In this document: piece after piece, positions 22,515 through 33,987 of the stretch
Layout of the letters: the number at the start of each line of letters is the position of its first letter
How positions within the stretch are numbered: the first letter of the stretch is position 1
DNA from: Stomoxys calcitrans
Taxonomy: Eukaryota; Arthropoda; Insecta; Diptera; Muscidae
Direction: 5' to 3'
DNA length: 64,000 bases
NCBI RefSeq assembly: GCF_963082655.1
Contig: NC_081553.1
Coordinates: 192,141,732-192,205,731 of the forward strand
Program-made: the position numbers and the translations under genes
Notes under the pieces: generated by a model
What the model was told of the DNA's origin: nothing
The model's input: the letters and a program-made list of their open reading frames with translations, nothing else
The model's database searches: none

Positions 22515-23775
22515 ACCAGTAAGAGCGTGCAAAGTTCGGCCGGGCCGAATCTTATATACCCACCACCACGCCGGTATCTCTTTTTAGGCAAACAAAAAAT
22601 AATGTATAAGAATTGTTATGCTATTGGAGATATATTAAGTTATAGTCCGATTCGGACCATACGTGAATTGAATGTTGAAGACCATAGTAGACGTCATTGG
22701 GTAGTGTTTAAGTCCTTGAAAGGGCTCAAAAGCATAATCGAGAGATCGGTTTATATGGGAGCTGTATCAGACTATCGATCGATTCAGACCATATTAGACA
22801 CGTATGTTGAAGGTTGTACAAAATTTCAGCAAAATCGGATAAAAATTGCGCCCTATAGAGGCTTAAGAAGTCAAGATCCCAGATCGGTTTATATGGCAGC
22901 TATATCAGGTACCGATTTGCCCCATATTTATCGCAGTTGTTGGAAGTCATAACAAACAACTTCATACAAAATTCCAGCCAAATCGCATGATAATTATGCC
23001 TTCTATTTGCTCAAGAAGTCAAGATACAAGATCGGTATATATGGCAGCTATATCAGGTTATAGACCTATTTATAGACCGATTTGAACCATACTTAACATA
23101 GGTGTTGGAACTAACATAACAAACAACTTCTTGCAAATTTCAGTCAAATGGGATGAGAATTATGCCTTTTTTTTGGCTAAAGAACTCAAGATCCAAGATC
23201 GGTAAATCTGGCAGCTATATCAGGTTATATACCTATTTATAGACCGATTTGAACCAAACTTAGCACAGTTGTTGGAAATCGTAACAAAACACTTCGTGCA
23301 AAATTTCAGCCCAATCGCCCTCTAGTGGATCAAGAAGTCAAGATCCAAGATCGGTTAATATGGCAGCTATACCAGGTTGTGAACCGATTTGAACCATGTT
23401 TAGTACAGTTAATAGTAGTGATACTAAAACACCACGTGTAAAATTTGCGCCCTCTAGATGCTGTAGAAGTCAAGACCCAAGATCGGTTTATATGCCAGCT
23501 ATATCAAAACATGGACCGATTTGGCCTATTTACAATCTTAAATGACCTACACTAATAAGAAGTATTTGTGCAAAATTTCAAGAGTTTAGCTTTACTCCTT
23601 CGAAAGTTAGCGTGCTTTCTACAGACGGACGGTCGGACTTGGCTAGATCGACTTAAAATGTCATGACGATTAAGAGTATATATACTTTATGGGGTCGTAG
23701 ACGCATATTTCAAGGTGTTACAAAAGGATTGCCAAAATTAGTATACCCCCCATTCTATGGTGAAGGGTATAAAAA
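22515..23775 (-). repeat. Complete HINE-like element (1.26 kb)
   Basis: The left end is the 3' terminus: AAGAGCGTGCAAAGTTCGGC, GGGCCGAATCTTATATACCC. The array then shows GATCGGTTTATATGGCAGCT-type monomers, and the GACGGACGGTCGGACTTGG leader lies near 23625. The right end is ATTCTATGGTGAAGGGTATA. Same layout as 16920-18231 in the opposite orientation. Confidence 0.82.
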
Positions 23776-23819
23776 GTTTAAGAATTATAATCCATTTTAT
23801 GCCTAAGTCGGTACAAGTC

Positions 23820-24215
23820 TCATTGTACCCACCACCATACTAATCTAGTCATTCCGTTTGTAAAACCTCGAAATATTCGTCTAAGACCCCGTTTAGTATA
23901 TATAATCTTGATCGACGCAACGTTCTAGCTATGTCCGTCCGTCTGTCGAAATCACGATAGCGGTCGAACGCGTAAAGCTAGCCCTTGAAAATTTGCAGAT
24001 ACTTAATATTGATGTAGGTCATTTGGAATTGGAAATGGGCCATATAGGTTCATATTTAGATATAGCTCCCATATAAATCTGCCGATTTGACTTCTTGGGC
24101 TCTTACAAGTCGCAATTTTTGTCCGATTTGGCAAGCGGTGTTAAGACTTCGTACTACTACGTCAATTACGGTCCGTCCAAATCAGTCTATAACCTGATAT
24201 AGCTCTCCATATACA
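23820..24215 (+). repeat. 5' fragment of a HINE-like element
   Basis: Starts ATTGTACCCACCACCATACT, contains the leader (TCCGTTTGTAAAACCTCGAA, GTCCGTCCGTCTGTCG, GCGTAAAGCTAGCCC) and about two monomers, and breaks off near CCTGATATAGCTCTCCATAT. No 3' hairpin. Confidence 0.7.
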
Positions 24216-24870
24216 CGGAAGTCATGGTAAAAATTCTCTTACACTGTTACCTAAGCCTAAACGTCTGCGTCATTTTTCATTTTATGCCCCTAAGTGGTTC
24301 AGATGTTGGAATCTGGGCATTGGCATAGAAATTGATCCAATGATTCCTCGCCCTTTACAAGGACTTCTGTTCTCATCACAATTGGGGGCATAGAATTGAA
24401 AACAGAATAAGGATTATAATCCTTTACCACTTTATTCCGATTCATGTCTGATGCTGAATTTTTCGTCAACTGTTGGGATCTATCGTTTCCTCGCTCTTCA
24501 TATACTAGCAATGATCCATTTATTTATATAGTGCAAGTGCTTTAGAACCACTTTTTGTTCCGCTGTAAAGGTGAAATTCATGCTCAGTTTTCCCCATAGG
24601 ATATTTTCTTCATTCCGATTGTGATTCGACGTCTCTAAATTGGATTACCACGTAAAGATCGTTGGCCCAGTTATTCAATCAAAAACCCCCAATTCCTCCC
24701 AAGCTATCGCAGTTATTCCGTTGTGGTGTGACCTACAACGACGCATGACCTTGAGCCTCATAGTTTTAGCGACTGCCTCAGATAAGAACATCTAAAATCT
24801 GCTTCAGTGCCCTTTTTGGTATAGTTCTAATCGCCCCACTTATGCTAACATACTAATACGTCTTAAGAAC
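24216..24870. other. Unassigned, possibly an eroded coding relic
   Basis: On the minus strand, short frames such as WANDLYVVIQFRDVESQSE (about 24630-24690) and MNFTFTAEQKVVLKHLHYIN (about 24525-24585) look protein-like, but they lie in different frames with stops between. I cannot name a family. Confidence 0.3.
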
Positions 24871-25060
24871 CGGTAAATGTTGTTGTAGCAGTGTGTTATA
24901 CACTGAGGCGACAGCCCTTACCGATGAAGAACTCCATCGGGTCAATCCGGTACGTACAACCGGCTGCCATCGGATTGTGTAGATGGTGTTGTAGCAGTGT
25001 ATTGTACACTGAGGCGGCAGCTCTTGCCGATAAAGGCAATCCGCTTCGAACACCCGGTTG
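24871..25060 (-). repeat. Two tandem 3' ends of a CAA-tailed retroposon
   Basis: The phrase TGTTGTAGCAGTGTGTTATA near 24879 and GTTGTAGCAGTGTATTGTAC near 24987 are each followed by ACTGAGGCG[AG]CAGC. The same phrase begins at 33031. Read on the minus strand these end in CTGCTACAACA, the tail seen on the Jockey-like element. Confidence 0.6.
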
Positions 25061-25857
25061 CTAAGGCTTTATGTTGCACTTTACCTCCATTGTTGTCCAC
25101 TATATAACTACCACGTAAGTTAGTATTGGTCCAAATACCCTTTTGAAGTGGGTCATTTTCTACATAATGGCCAACATATGTAAGTTGTACGTTTCAAAAT
25201 GTGAGACTTTGATTTGAATTCAGTTTCAGCTCATACTGCACAAGTAACCTGAAGCAAGGAATTGTCCAATCTAAATCTTACTCCTGAACATGCAGTTTCT
25301 AGTTTTCTCAAATAAAATTCTTTATGTATATTTAATATATTTTTATAGTAAAAGTGTGAATAGAATTACCTTTGGCAGTAGCAGTTGTGAAACAAATACA
25401 ATAAAAATCACAGATTTTACGTTGTGTGGTTAGTTCACTGCATATCTCAACGAGTCAATTCGCGGCCATATGTACTTGTTTTCGCAAACGATGGGTAATT
25501 AAAGAACATTAACATATGTAGTTAGTCCTTACGTAACGCATAAAACGAGCAAACGTAAACTAGGTTAACTAGACAACGGTTGTAGTGTTGCTTTCAAAAG
25601 TGAATTGTAATAAAAACGACATAAACGTGATAGAGGATATAAATGTGTAGGTTTGTTTCTAGTTCTGGCGGCGTTTGGAAACATTACAGTTATATATCGA
25701 AGGCTTTTGTTACGGTCAGCCACTTCACTCTCTTTAGGCTATCGCTAGCATGCCCATAGTGAAACTTTGGATTATGCACTTTTTTTGTGGTCGCCAGTCG
25801 CGTGTGAAAAAGGTCAAAGCCTTGTGGAATGGAAAGTTCACCAAAAATAGGGTGCTA
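25061..25857. other. Unassigned intergenic DNA
   Basis: No gene, RNA or repeat recognised. Confidence 0.45.
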
Positions 25858-26046
25858 TGTCTTCATTGCAATCCATCCTGAAATCATTAAGATCGTATAA
25901 TATGCAGACGATCGCGGAAGGCATCCAACCCTGTTTATGGCGTCTGCGATAGGGTAAACATCTACCTTACCGATGCTGCCAATATTTTGCTGTAAGGTAA
26001 CTGAAAATATCCGCCACCGAATCTTCAGCCACATTGTTCTCCACAT
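25858..26046 (+). pseudogene. Small Jockey-like reverse transcriptase fragment
   Basis: Across shifted frames the plus strand encodes YADD followed by a VYGVCDRVNIYLTD-like segment and LKISATESSATLFS-like ending. It is co-linear with the YVDD region of the Jockey-like element at 11067-11230. Under 200 bp, no intact frame. Confidence 0.65.
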
Positions 26047-26384
26047 AGATAGCGGAAGTATGCACTCTAGTTTTCATGGTATATTGCGATTTGTTTATGG
26101 CAATCGATCCTAATTTGATTATAATTATTACTGAACTCAACTTTTAGGGGTGCTCTTTTGATCATTTTATGGATCTTAGTTGTATCTTTTTATTTATCTG
26201 TATTATAAAATTCAGCCTAGCCCAATATCTCTTTGATTCAATACTAGGAATACATCAGTACTTTTAGTTCAGTTCGTGTGGCCAAGTTATGGAACTCTTT
26301 GCTTCACTACCTCAAAACCTTCTCTGTAGATCCATGTACTTTCAGACGCAATTTATTACATTATTTCGCGTTGCTACAGCGAGC

Positions 26385-26630
26385 TGCTTCCAAATGCAAA
26401 TTTTGCCCATAAACATTCAACTAAGGAACAGGGGCAAAGTTCTCACATATCAATAAGTGCAGTCCGATTCAAGTTTAAGCTCAATGATAAGGGGCCTCCT
26501 TTTTATAGCCGAGTCCGAGCGGCGTGCCGCAGTGCGACATCTCTTTGGAGAGAAGTTTTACATGACATAGTACTTCACAAATGTTGCCAGCATTTTCAAA
26601 TTTAAATATGACCACATAATCTTCGACCTA
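26385..26630 (-). repeat. tRNA-derived SINE, body without an intact head
   Basis: Carries the minus-strand SINE body: AACTAAGGAACAGGGGCAAA, GTGCAGTCCGATTCAAGTTT, GGCGTGCCGCAGTGCGACAT and AGAGAAGTTTTACATG. The tRNA-like head with A and B boxes is absent or replaced after about 26600. Confidence 0.78.
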
Positions 26631-27578
26631 TCACAGTCCTTAATTCGTGGCCATCTGTCATTCGCTGTCCTTTCCACCTTTTCCCGTAAAACCGAGATGT
26701 CAGTCATTACAACGCAGATGCTGCTATGTCAAAGGGAAAGCTCTCTTATCTTCACAGCAGGTGTCGCAGGAATTTGACTGTGATGCAAAAACAAGCCATC
26801 CTCCAGCTGAGAATTGAACATAAGGTTGATTTTTTGCCATTCTGTTTCAGAGTTTCCGTGGACTTGCAATCTCCCTTATAGGATATGTATCTATCAATTT
26901 CAATAGGGTCATCATAAAGGATGGCGGACTAAAAAGACGGAAATCTTTTGTTTTTTTGTTTGTGGTGCGGTATTTCTACTATTGGAATGATAATTACCTT
27001 TGTGCCCCTCCAATCCACAAGTATATAAATATAACACAATACATCTACCTAAACCAAGGAGCCAGTGTATCCGACACTGCTTGTAGTACGGCCAGTGATA
27101 CATTACCAGCTGATTTCCTAAGGAATTATTGACTCACATACAATTTTCTCAATAGTCCTCAACTAACACTTATCAGCGACCACTTCCGGTGTCACGTTGT
27201 TTGATGGGGTTCCCGTGAAATAGACATCCACTATTAGTTCGAGCTTTTCCACTAGACATTGTTCCCTCACTTCTGAACCTAAATGTACCCTTGCGGATTA
27301 GGTGAAGAGGACTTATATCACCCATAGCCTATAGGCCTTTACCTACAAGATTTGCCTCTGTACACAGACTGTCCATTTAGAGTAAAGGCATAAATGCAGG
27401 TGCCCCCAATGGTTTTCTGGAAATTACCTTTGTTTATCTAATATATCCACAAAATTGCATTTCTTCAGTGCTCTATCACACACATGAAACTAAAACAGCA
27501 AATGTATATTTATCTATAAATCATATATTTATGTTAAAAAATACTTATATTATCCCAAATGTTCATTGTTTAAACGAG
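26631..27578. other. Unassigned intergenic DNA
   Basis: Several short frames with stops. Nothing supports a gene, although the sequence is less AT-rich than the surroundings and may hold old transposon remains. Confidence 0.4.
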
Positions 27579-27827
27579 TTAATTGGCATTCTCGCAAGCG
27601 TCTACCCAATCATTATATACATCCAGTGGTTCCGAGAGAAAATTAATGGAGGTTTGGTATTCTTCCAGGCATATTCGACATGAAATACGTGCCGTATTTC
27701 GGCCCTTGTCCATTTTCACCTCGCAGGAAAGTTCGTGATTACAAAATGGACAATTGAATTGAAGATCCAAGGGTTGTATATGTTTTCTTTTTGGTGGGGG
27801 CTTTCTTTTCGATTTGCGTCTTCCCAT
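27579..27827 (-). CDS. ELOF1: Transcription elongation factor 1 homolog (ELOF1/Elf1)
   Basis: An 82-residue intact frame from ATG at 27825-27827; human ELOF1 has 83 residues. The family binds RNA polymerase II, helps elongation through nucleosomes and supports transcription-coupled repair in the nucleus. The diagnostic zinc ribbon is complete, with Cys26-x2-Cys29 (NCPFC) and Cys50-x2-Cys53 (SCRIC). It is preceded by the basic N-terminal tail [15 protein letters not shown] and followed by the helix ending [12 protein letters not shown]. There is no intron in the coding part. It stands alone, about 1.6 kb upstream of and divergent from NOC3, with transposon fragments in between. Every expected residue is present, so it is likely functional. 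Confidence 0.95.
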   Translation of the reverse strand: MGRRKSKRKPPPKRKHIQPLDLQFNCPFCNHELSCEVKMDKGRNTARISCRICLEEYQTSINFLSEPLDVYNDWVDACENAN

Positions 27828-28138
27828 GCTGGTTAAATCCTTCTTATTATTGTGCTTTTCTTATAAAGCCGCTATTTTGCGTACACACTAAACTACTTTT
27901 TCTCAATATTTACCTTAGGCATCTAAAAGTCGATTTTTGACTAATCGATTAATCGACTTTTTGTGTAAATAAGTCGAAGTCGTCTTTTTGTGGCTAAAAA
28001 AGATCGAATAGTCGACTTCAAAGTAAAAAAAGGCATAGGACTTACCGGTTTCATTTGTATACGATAAAACCTGCCAATAAACAAAGGATTTAACATTTAA
28101 ATCTTGAAAAGGTCATTAATAGAGATTTAGTGGCTTAC
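27828..28138. other. 5' flank of ELOF1
   Basis: Contains a run of overlapping near-repeats built on AGTCGA / TCGACTT (27928-28016), including GACTAATCGATTAATCGACT. No promoter element is assigned. Confidence 0.45.
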
Positions 28139-28275
28139 CAAGGCGGGTTTAAAAAGGTGGTCTCACGCGAACTGCTGCTAATAGCCTGCCAGGTTTGACG
28201 GTATTAAAATGGCAGACTTTTGTTTGCATTCTTTTTGTTGTTATCTTCTTTCTCGCATATTTTCTGCAAACAAAT
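28139..28275 (+). mobile_element. End fragment of a TIR (MITE-like) element
   Basis: Begins CAAGGCGGGTTTAAAAAGG, then TGGTCTCACGCGAACTGCTG, and continues CCAGGTTTGACGGTATT and TTTGTTTGCATTCTTTTTG. The same order appears, inverted, at 35715-35953. Only one end is present. Confidence 0.7.
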
Positions 28276-28849
28276 TCCACAACGTATCGTAAGAAGTTCT
28301 TGCTAATTAAGATTCTAAAGGTCTAAACAAATTAAACGCGTTGAACTTTGGTTTGGCGTTGCAAAAACGCATCTACGCACATAAATTCCCAAAAGCAACG
28401 CGGAAAACTTAAAAATTTTCAATTTTGAAGCTTGAAAGCGAGCGTCATTCTGTGTTGCCCCACGTCAAGTAGTGTTTTTAGTCGACAAAGTTAAAAATTG
28501 TTTAATTTTTTTGAGATGCTTTTTTACCATTTGTTCGCAGAGTTGCATTTTTCAACGCGACGCCCATCAACGCACTCATTCTGTTTAGGCCGCTAATGTT
28601 GGAAATTTGATGCTAACATAAAACGTGTTTTATTAAAGAAAATAGAAGAATTTTGTAAGTTTTGACATTATTGTCGAATAAGATATTGACTTGTTCTTGC
28701 TGTAGCCATATTCTATATAAGGGTTGGTGCTCCGTTCGTTTTTTCACGTGACAGCTGTCAAAATCCATAAAAAAAATTAGAAATGAAAAATTTGTAGTAA
28801 AAATAAACTCTTTTAAACGTCTCTAAACACTCAGATACTTCTCCGGACA
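28276..28849. other. Unassigned region between ELOF1 and NOC3
   Basis: AT-rich, no coding signal. It could contain promoter elements for either divergent gene. Confidence 0.4.
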
Positions 28850-29060
28850 CAAGACGGATTAAAAAGGTGGTCTCACGCTATGGCGAAACAATTAAAGGTG
28901 GTCTTTTGTACAACAACCATAAATCATATGATGCAATCCGCCATTTTGCCATTAAGCTGATCGACGTTTTGCCAACACATACAAGGAAATTTGTGTGCAT
29001 GTGTGTATACGTTTGCGTACATGATCAGAGAAAATACGAGAAAGGAAATTACTGTGCTGT
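28850..29060 (-). mobile_element. Opposite-end fragment of the same TIR element
   Basis: Starts with the shared terminus (AAGACGGATTAAAAAGGTGG, then TCTCACG). Its inner part, AAGCTGATCGACGTTTTGCC followed by ACACATACAAGGAAATTTGTG, corresponds to the inner part of 35715-35953 read in plus orientation. This fragment is therefore the other terminal half of the element. It ends about 410 bases upstream of the NOC3 start. Confidence 0.65.
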
Positions 29061-29473
29061 GCATCAGTGCCTCGCACTCGTGTTAGTAAAAAAAATTTCA
29101 TGTAATTATGTTTAAAAAAATTGATATACTGTTAAAGCTTTTCGCAACAATTCCGAGAGCTGAATAGAACAATCTGCTTAAATGAATATATATTGACTAT
29201 CAGCTGATCGCTTTGCATTACCTTCGGCATTCTGAACATTTAAATTTGACACAACCCATTATTCCGTGTAAACACCCCAGTAGGCAGAAGCTTGTGCAAG
29301 TCCTCATGTGAAACGCTTCTCGATTAGGTTTATTTGACTGTCACATTTCTACATGTGCGTTTGTTTTTTTTTTAATTTTTGTGGGTGATAGGTTTGGAGT
29401 TTATCGGTATTAATGAAAATAAGTTTTTTTACGGATATTCAGTGAGATAAAGCCATAAAAATTTATCAACAAA

Positions 29474-32152
29474 ATGGGCACAGTAAGTGATATGATATTA
29501 GTTGCCTTTAAGATACCAGTTCTTCTAAAACGCCTTCAATTCTTTAGATAAAGGTGAAAATCTCATCTGTGAAACGTGCCGCACATTTGAAACAGAAAAG
29601 GACTCCTCTTACAAAGCAACAACAACATAAGTTGGCACAACAGAAGGCGGCCAAGGAAAAAGGTCAAAACATTTTCATACAAAAGGCTCGTAAGAAGGAT
29701 GATGTTTTCCAGCGTAAGAAACAAAACAAGCGCGAGTCTTTGGGTATGCCACTTGGTGACCAAGGCGATGACATGGATGATGATGAGTTATTGGACAATG
29801 TGGCCGACATGTTGGATGGTGAGGATCTGGAATTTTTAGAAATGAAAAGAGGCAAATATCGCAAGCGCAAATATGCCGGAAATGAAGAAGCTGATGATGA
29901 CGACCTAAGGCATGCGGTGGGCTTGGAAAAACGATTTGCAGAAGACACTGCTTTGGAAGATGCCACCAAGAAAATTAAGGTCGATCTGTTGCCTTTTAAA
30001 AGTAGGGATGGTGAAATTATAACTCGTACCACCGAGGTTGACTATAAGCCAAAGCCAAAGGTTAAAAAGGTAGAAGAGGAAGGCGAAGATGAAGCCCAAG
30101 AAACCGATCAGGAGGAGGGGGATTCACAAGAGGAATTTGAGGATAGCGATGATGATGTGGTAAACGATGAAGAAGGCAATGCCATTAAAACAGCGGCGGT
30201 ACAAAAAATGGTCTCGACCACCGATTTGCTGATTGCCCGCCAACAGGAGATTGAAAGGCAAAAATACCGCATAGGCATTATTTGTTCGGGTATATTGGAA
30301 AAACCTGAAGACAAAATGCGCAACTTCAATGCATTGTTCGAGCTAATGGATGAAACCGATAAGGCGGGCGTGCCTAATCTATTGACGGTTCGCAAGGTGG
30401 CCATAGTGTCCTTGACGGAAATCTTCAAAGACATATTGCCCGAATACAGGGTGGGCCAAATCGATACAAAAATGCAAACTGTGCGCAAGGCCACTCTTGA
30501 AAGAGTTACCTTTGAAAATGCCTTACTGCAACATTTCAAGAAGTTTTTGCAAAAACTCGAAAAGCTTACGGCGGCTGTAAATCGCAAAGGCCATGGCCGC
30601 GTAACACCACAATCCGTAAAAATCGCTGAGGTGGCAGTGCAGGGCATGTGTGACCTCTTGATGTCACATCCCTATTTCAATTATGTAAAGAATATAGCCC
30701 AATTATTAGTTTATATGTTGAATAGCAATTATCCGAGAATGAGGGAGGCAGTTAATAACTGTTTCCGCTATGTCTTTGGCCATGACAAAAAGTTGGAAAT
30801 GACATTGTTCATCATACGCCGCATCAATCATTTGATCAAGAGCAAAAACAATGTTGTCCATCTGGAGTGCATCAGTTGTTTAAAGGCCCTAAAAATTAAG
30901 AATGTTAATTTAGATGCTGAAAAAGAGAATGAGCTGAAGCAAAAGAAGTTGGAGGCACATCGTCAGAGGCTGTTGAATTTGTCCAAGAAGGAACGTAAAC
31001 GCCGTAAGAAATTGACGGAATTGAATAAGGAACTGGATGAGACAAGAGCTGAGGAAAACAAACAGACAAAACACGCCAAATTGACGGAAATTGTGAAAAT
31101 GTTGTTTACCATCTATTTTCGGGTGCTGAAAAACGATCCCACATCGCGAGTGCTAAGTGCCATACTTGAGGGGTTGGCTGAGTAAGTTTTTTTAATGGCA
31201 ACTAATGAAATGGAAATAATCTTTTTTTCCTTTTCTTTAAGATTTGCCCATGTCATCAATTTGGATTTTTTCTCGGATTTAATTGAGGTGCTGAATAACA
31301 TTCTGGAAACCCAAGAGGATTTGGGCTATCGCGAACAATTGCATTGCATCAAAACAATTTTCATTATACTCTCGGGCCAGGGTGAGGTGTTAAACATAGA
31401 TCCCATACGTTTCTATCAGCATTTCTATAGAAATATGTTGGCCGTGCATGCTGGTAAAAATCATGAAGATTTTCTCATCATTCTACAGACTCTGGATGAA
31501 GTTTTGGTAAAGAGAAGGCGTAACATGAGTCAGCATCGTTTGATGGCTTTCATTAAACGTCTATTAACAGTCAGTTTGAATTTGCTGCATCATGGTACCT
31601 TGGCCACTTTGGGCACCATTAAGACCACTTTTCAATTGACCTCTGTATTGGATATTCTATTGGACACCGATGACAGCATAGGCTCTGGCAAATACGATCC
31701 AGAGCTGGAAGATCCCGAATACTGTAATGCTTCGTGTACCGCTTTATATGAGCTGACAATGTTGTCCAGACATTACCATCCCATAGTACGCAAAATGGCT
31801 ACTCATATAGCCAATGGGGTGCCAGCTTCGGGTGAGGGTTCCCTACCTTCGGAAATAGGAAAATTGTAAGTCTTTGTATTTATGGAGATTTTGTGCCTAA
31901 TTGACATTATTTCGGTTATCTTTTAGAACGGCCTTTGATTTGTTCGAGCAATACGATAGCACTCAAATGGCTTTTAATCCCACCATTCCTGTGCCCCGGC
32001 AAACTGAGCCCAAATTCAAAAAAGGTCCCCATAGCTATCTTAGCGAAGATTTTAAACCATTTTACAAGGCTATGCTTAAGGATAATATGCAAGCACCGAA
32101 AAGAAATAGTTGTCATATATTTGATTTTTATAAGGAGCTGAAGTGTAAATAA
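29474..32152 (+). CDS. Noc3: Nucleolar complex protein 3 (NOC3 / NOC3L family)
   Basis: Four coding exons by GT-AG junctions: 29474-29482, 29548-31181, 31242-31865 and 31927-32152. Joined they keep frame (2493 bases, 830 residues; human NOC3L has 800). The first exon holds only three codons (MGT) before GTAAGT. NOC3 pairs with NOC2 in pre-60S ribosome assembly and is also linked to replication licensing in yeast. Visible parts are a Lys-rich N-terminus, an acidic stretch at ~195-230 (EEEGEDEAQETDQEEGDSQE), the NOC3 core from ~240 (RIGIICSGILEKPEDKMRNF), a basic segment at ~475-505 (KERKRRKK), and a C-terminal CBF/Mak21-type region in exon 3 (FLIILQTLDEVLVKRRRNMS). AATAAA at 32148-32153 overlaps the stop codon. 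Intact and probably expressed. Confidence 0.95.
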
Positions 32153-32153
32153 A
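32148..32153 (+). terminator. AATAAA polyadenylation signal of NOC3
   Basis: The hexamer overlaps the TAA stop (32150-32152), implying a very short 3' UTR if used. Confidence 0.55.
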
Positions 32154-32223
32154 AAAAATCGATTAGGAATTTTTAATATTAAAATCTGTGAATATTTTTA
32201 ATTTGTTAATTTTATAAAAATTT

Positions 32224-32461
32224 TCCTAAACAAGCTCGTTTCGGTACAAAGTATCGATCGCCTCGGTAACATCGGGGCCATTGGTTATGTTAAATCCCCA
32301 ATAACTCGCATTGCCATATCAAGCATCAAAGGAGGTGCCGCCTGGCTTCTCACTGAGAGAGTCTCCACTCGATACAGCTGATTGTCCGCGACTGGCGTTG
32401 CAGCTACTCCGTATGGATCATTACATTTTCCGCAACCTATGGACGCTAGCTAAGCTTCTCG
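32224..32461 (-). repeat. CAA-tailed short retroposon, partial copy
   Basis: Shares the phrases CTCGTTTCGGTACAAAG, CCAATAACTCGCATTGCC, GATTGTCCGCGACTGGCG and CTAAGCTTCTCGT with the complete copy at 47011-47397. Its tail region is missing at the left side. Confidence 0.7.
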
Positions 32462-32830
32462 TTGTGTTGTTGTCGTAGCCACATTGGCATGTGGAGGTGG
32501 CGATCCTCAAGCCACAAGCTCGTTCCGGTCCAAAGGTCCGATCGCGGCGAGAACAGGGTGGCCATTAGTTATTTAAAGGCGCCAATAACTCGACTTGTCA
32601 TACCAAGCATAGTAGGCGCTAAGTATTTATGCAAGACCCGGCGCCGCTCGGCCTCTCACTAAGACTCTCTGCTCGTTACCACTGATTGGCCGCGACTGCC
32701 ATAGCAAATACTCCGTTTGGAGCATTCCACTATCCGCAACCTGTGGAGGCGCCCGGTAGCTCGCACCTAAGCTTCTCGTGACAGCTATGAACACCACACA
32801 GGCACAATCCCAAGGTAGCCGGTAATACGC
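32462..32830 (-). repeat. CAA-tailed short retroposon, near full-length copy
   Basis: Read on the minus strand it ends GTGGCTACGACAACAACACA. The body matches 47011-47397 in order: GGTGGCGATCCTCAAGCC, TTAAAGGCGCCAATAACTCG, CCTCTCACTAAGACTCTCTG, CTATCCGCAACCTGTGGAGG and AAGCTTCTCGTGACAGC. It is directly abutted by the partial copy at 32224. Confidence 0.72.
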
Positions 32831-33223
32831 ACCGGATTGACCCGATGGAATCTTTCATTGGCAAGGGCTGCCGCCTCAGTGTACGTGTTCGTCTTTTTTC
32901 GTCATGGGAGAGGCACATCCGGAGTGCTTTCTCCGAAGGCTTGTGGTTCATGCCGGGAGAGAAACCGAACAGAACCCCGTATCCTGGTTCTGTTAGGTTT
33001 GCCAGAACCGCCTCCATCATCGGTCGGTTTTTGTTGTAGCAGTGTGTTGTAGCTGAGGCGGCAGCCCTTGCCGATAAATGACTTCATCGGGTAAATCCGG
33101 TGTTACCGGTTCATGGAGTGGGTACATTTCCGATCTTGCTCTGGCCTTACATCACTACGACAGTATAGGTTCTGTGCAAACATTGCCATCAGTGGGTCAC
33201 AAGCGTCCTAGTCATCGGATTAT
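32831..33223. repeat. Inverted fragments of a CAA-tailed retroposon or LINE leader
   Basis: The sequence CAAGGGCTGCCGCCTCAGTG (about 32863) is the reverse complement of the CTGAGGCGGCAGCCCTTG found again at 33052. The two lie in inverted orientation about 190 bp apart, around a GC-rich centre repeating GAACCG / CGGTTC wording. TTGTTGTAGCAGTGTGTTGT at 33029 marks one 3' tail. Confidence 0.55.
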
Positions 33224-33778
33224 GTGACCACCCCGACCGCTCTCGTGCGGCAATATACGCAACAGCAGCATCCCAGCCCCAATATTGCCAGGCCAGTGCC
33301 GGAAAGTGTATCATTTTTGCAACTAAACTGCAACGGTCTCCGTGGCAAGATCGATGAGATTGTGGATTTTATGAGTCGGAAGAAAATATTGGTTGCAGCG
33401 ATCCAGGAGACAAAGTTGACAAACACCTGCAGCTTGCACAGTTGTCACGTATGTAATGTGCTACCTAAGGATCGCTCAAGGAATGGAGGTAGGGGATTGG
33501 CCTTCGTGATACACCATTCCGTGCATTATAGACCCATCTCGCCTGTGCCTGGCGCTAGTGACCCCTACATGGAGTGCATGGCGATAGCAGTCATGTCCGG
33601 TACTGCCGAGATGTGGCTGGTAGCTGTGTCCCAATTAGTGGCCAAGCTTACAAACCCCACCATATGTGGGTTACTATCTGGCCATAATCGTTTGGTGCTA
33701 GAGGACTTTAATGCGCATCACATTTCATGGCATTCTCCCCTAGCTAACGACCAGAGTGGCATGGCTTTAGCAGAGTAG
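33224..33778 (+). pseudogene. Jockey-like non-LTR element, endonuclease domain fragment
   Basis: A 184-codon frame. LQLNCNGLRGKIDEIVDFM and ILVAAIQETKL carry the N and E residues of APE-type endonucleases, GGRGLAFVIHHSVHY and LVLEDFNAHHISWHS (position of the DxN motif, here EDFNAH) follow. It would nick target DNA in a complete element. It ends at a TAG at 33776-33778 before the reverse transcriptase, and nothing of the rest is present. It lies about 110 bp beyond the polyadenylation signal of the G-patch gene, between two convergent host genes. Confidence 0.82.
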
Positions 33779-33885
33779 ATTGAAGACTCCACGTTTTGCA
33801 CGTTTTTGCAATTTGTGAAAAATTCTTTGACCTCTTATCCTTTCGAAATTTAATATTCTTTCATTGTGTTTGTGAAAAGCCAAGC

Positions 33886-33891
33886 TTTATT
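33886..33891 (-). terminator. AATAAA polyadenylation signal of the G-patch gene
   Basis: TTTATT on the plus strand, about 100 bases downstream of the stop codon at 33988-33990. Confidence 0.7.
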
Positions 33892-33987
33892 GATTTTCAT
33901 GCGAAATATGAACCAGTCACTAGGCATTGATAATGGCTTTTGTACATCTAGTATGTACAGCACTTAACTTACAATTGGATATTAAGG

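Noticed and set aside
24299..24511. 70-codon frame on the minus strand with mixed composition
   Set aside because: Adjacent frames look equally protein-like but are broken by stops; no family match by eye, kept only as an unassigned relic.
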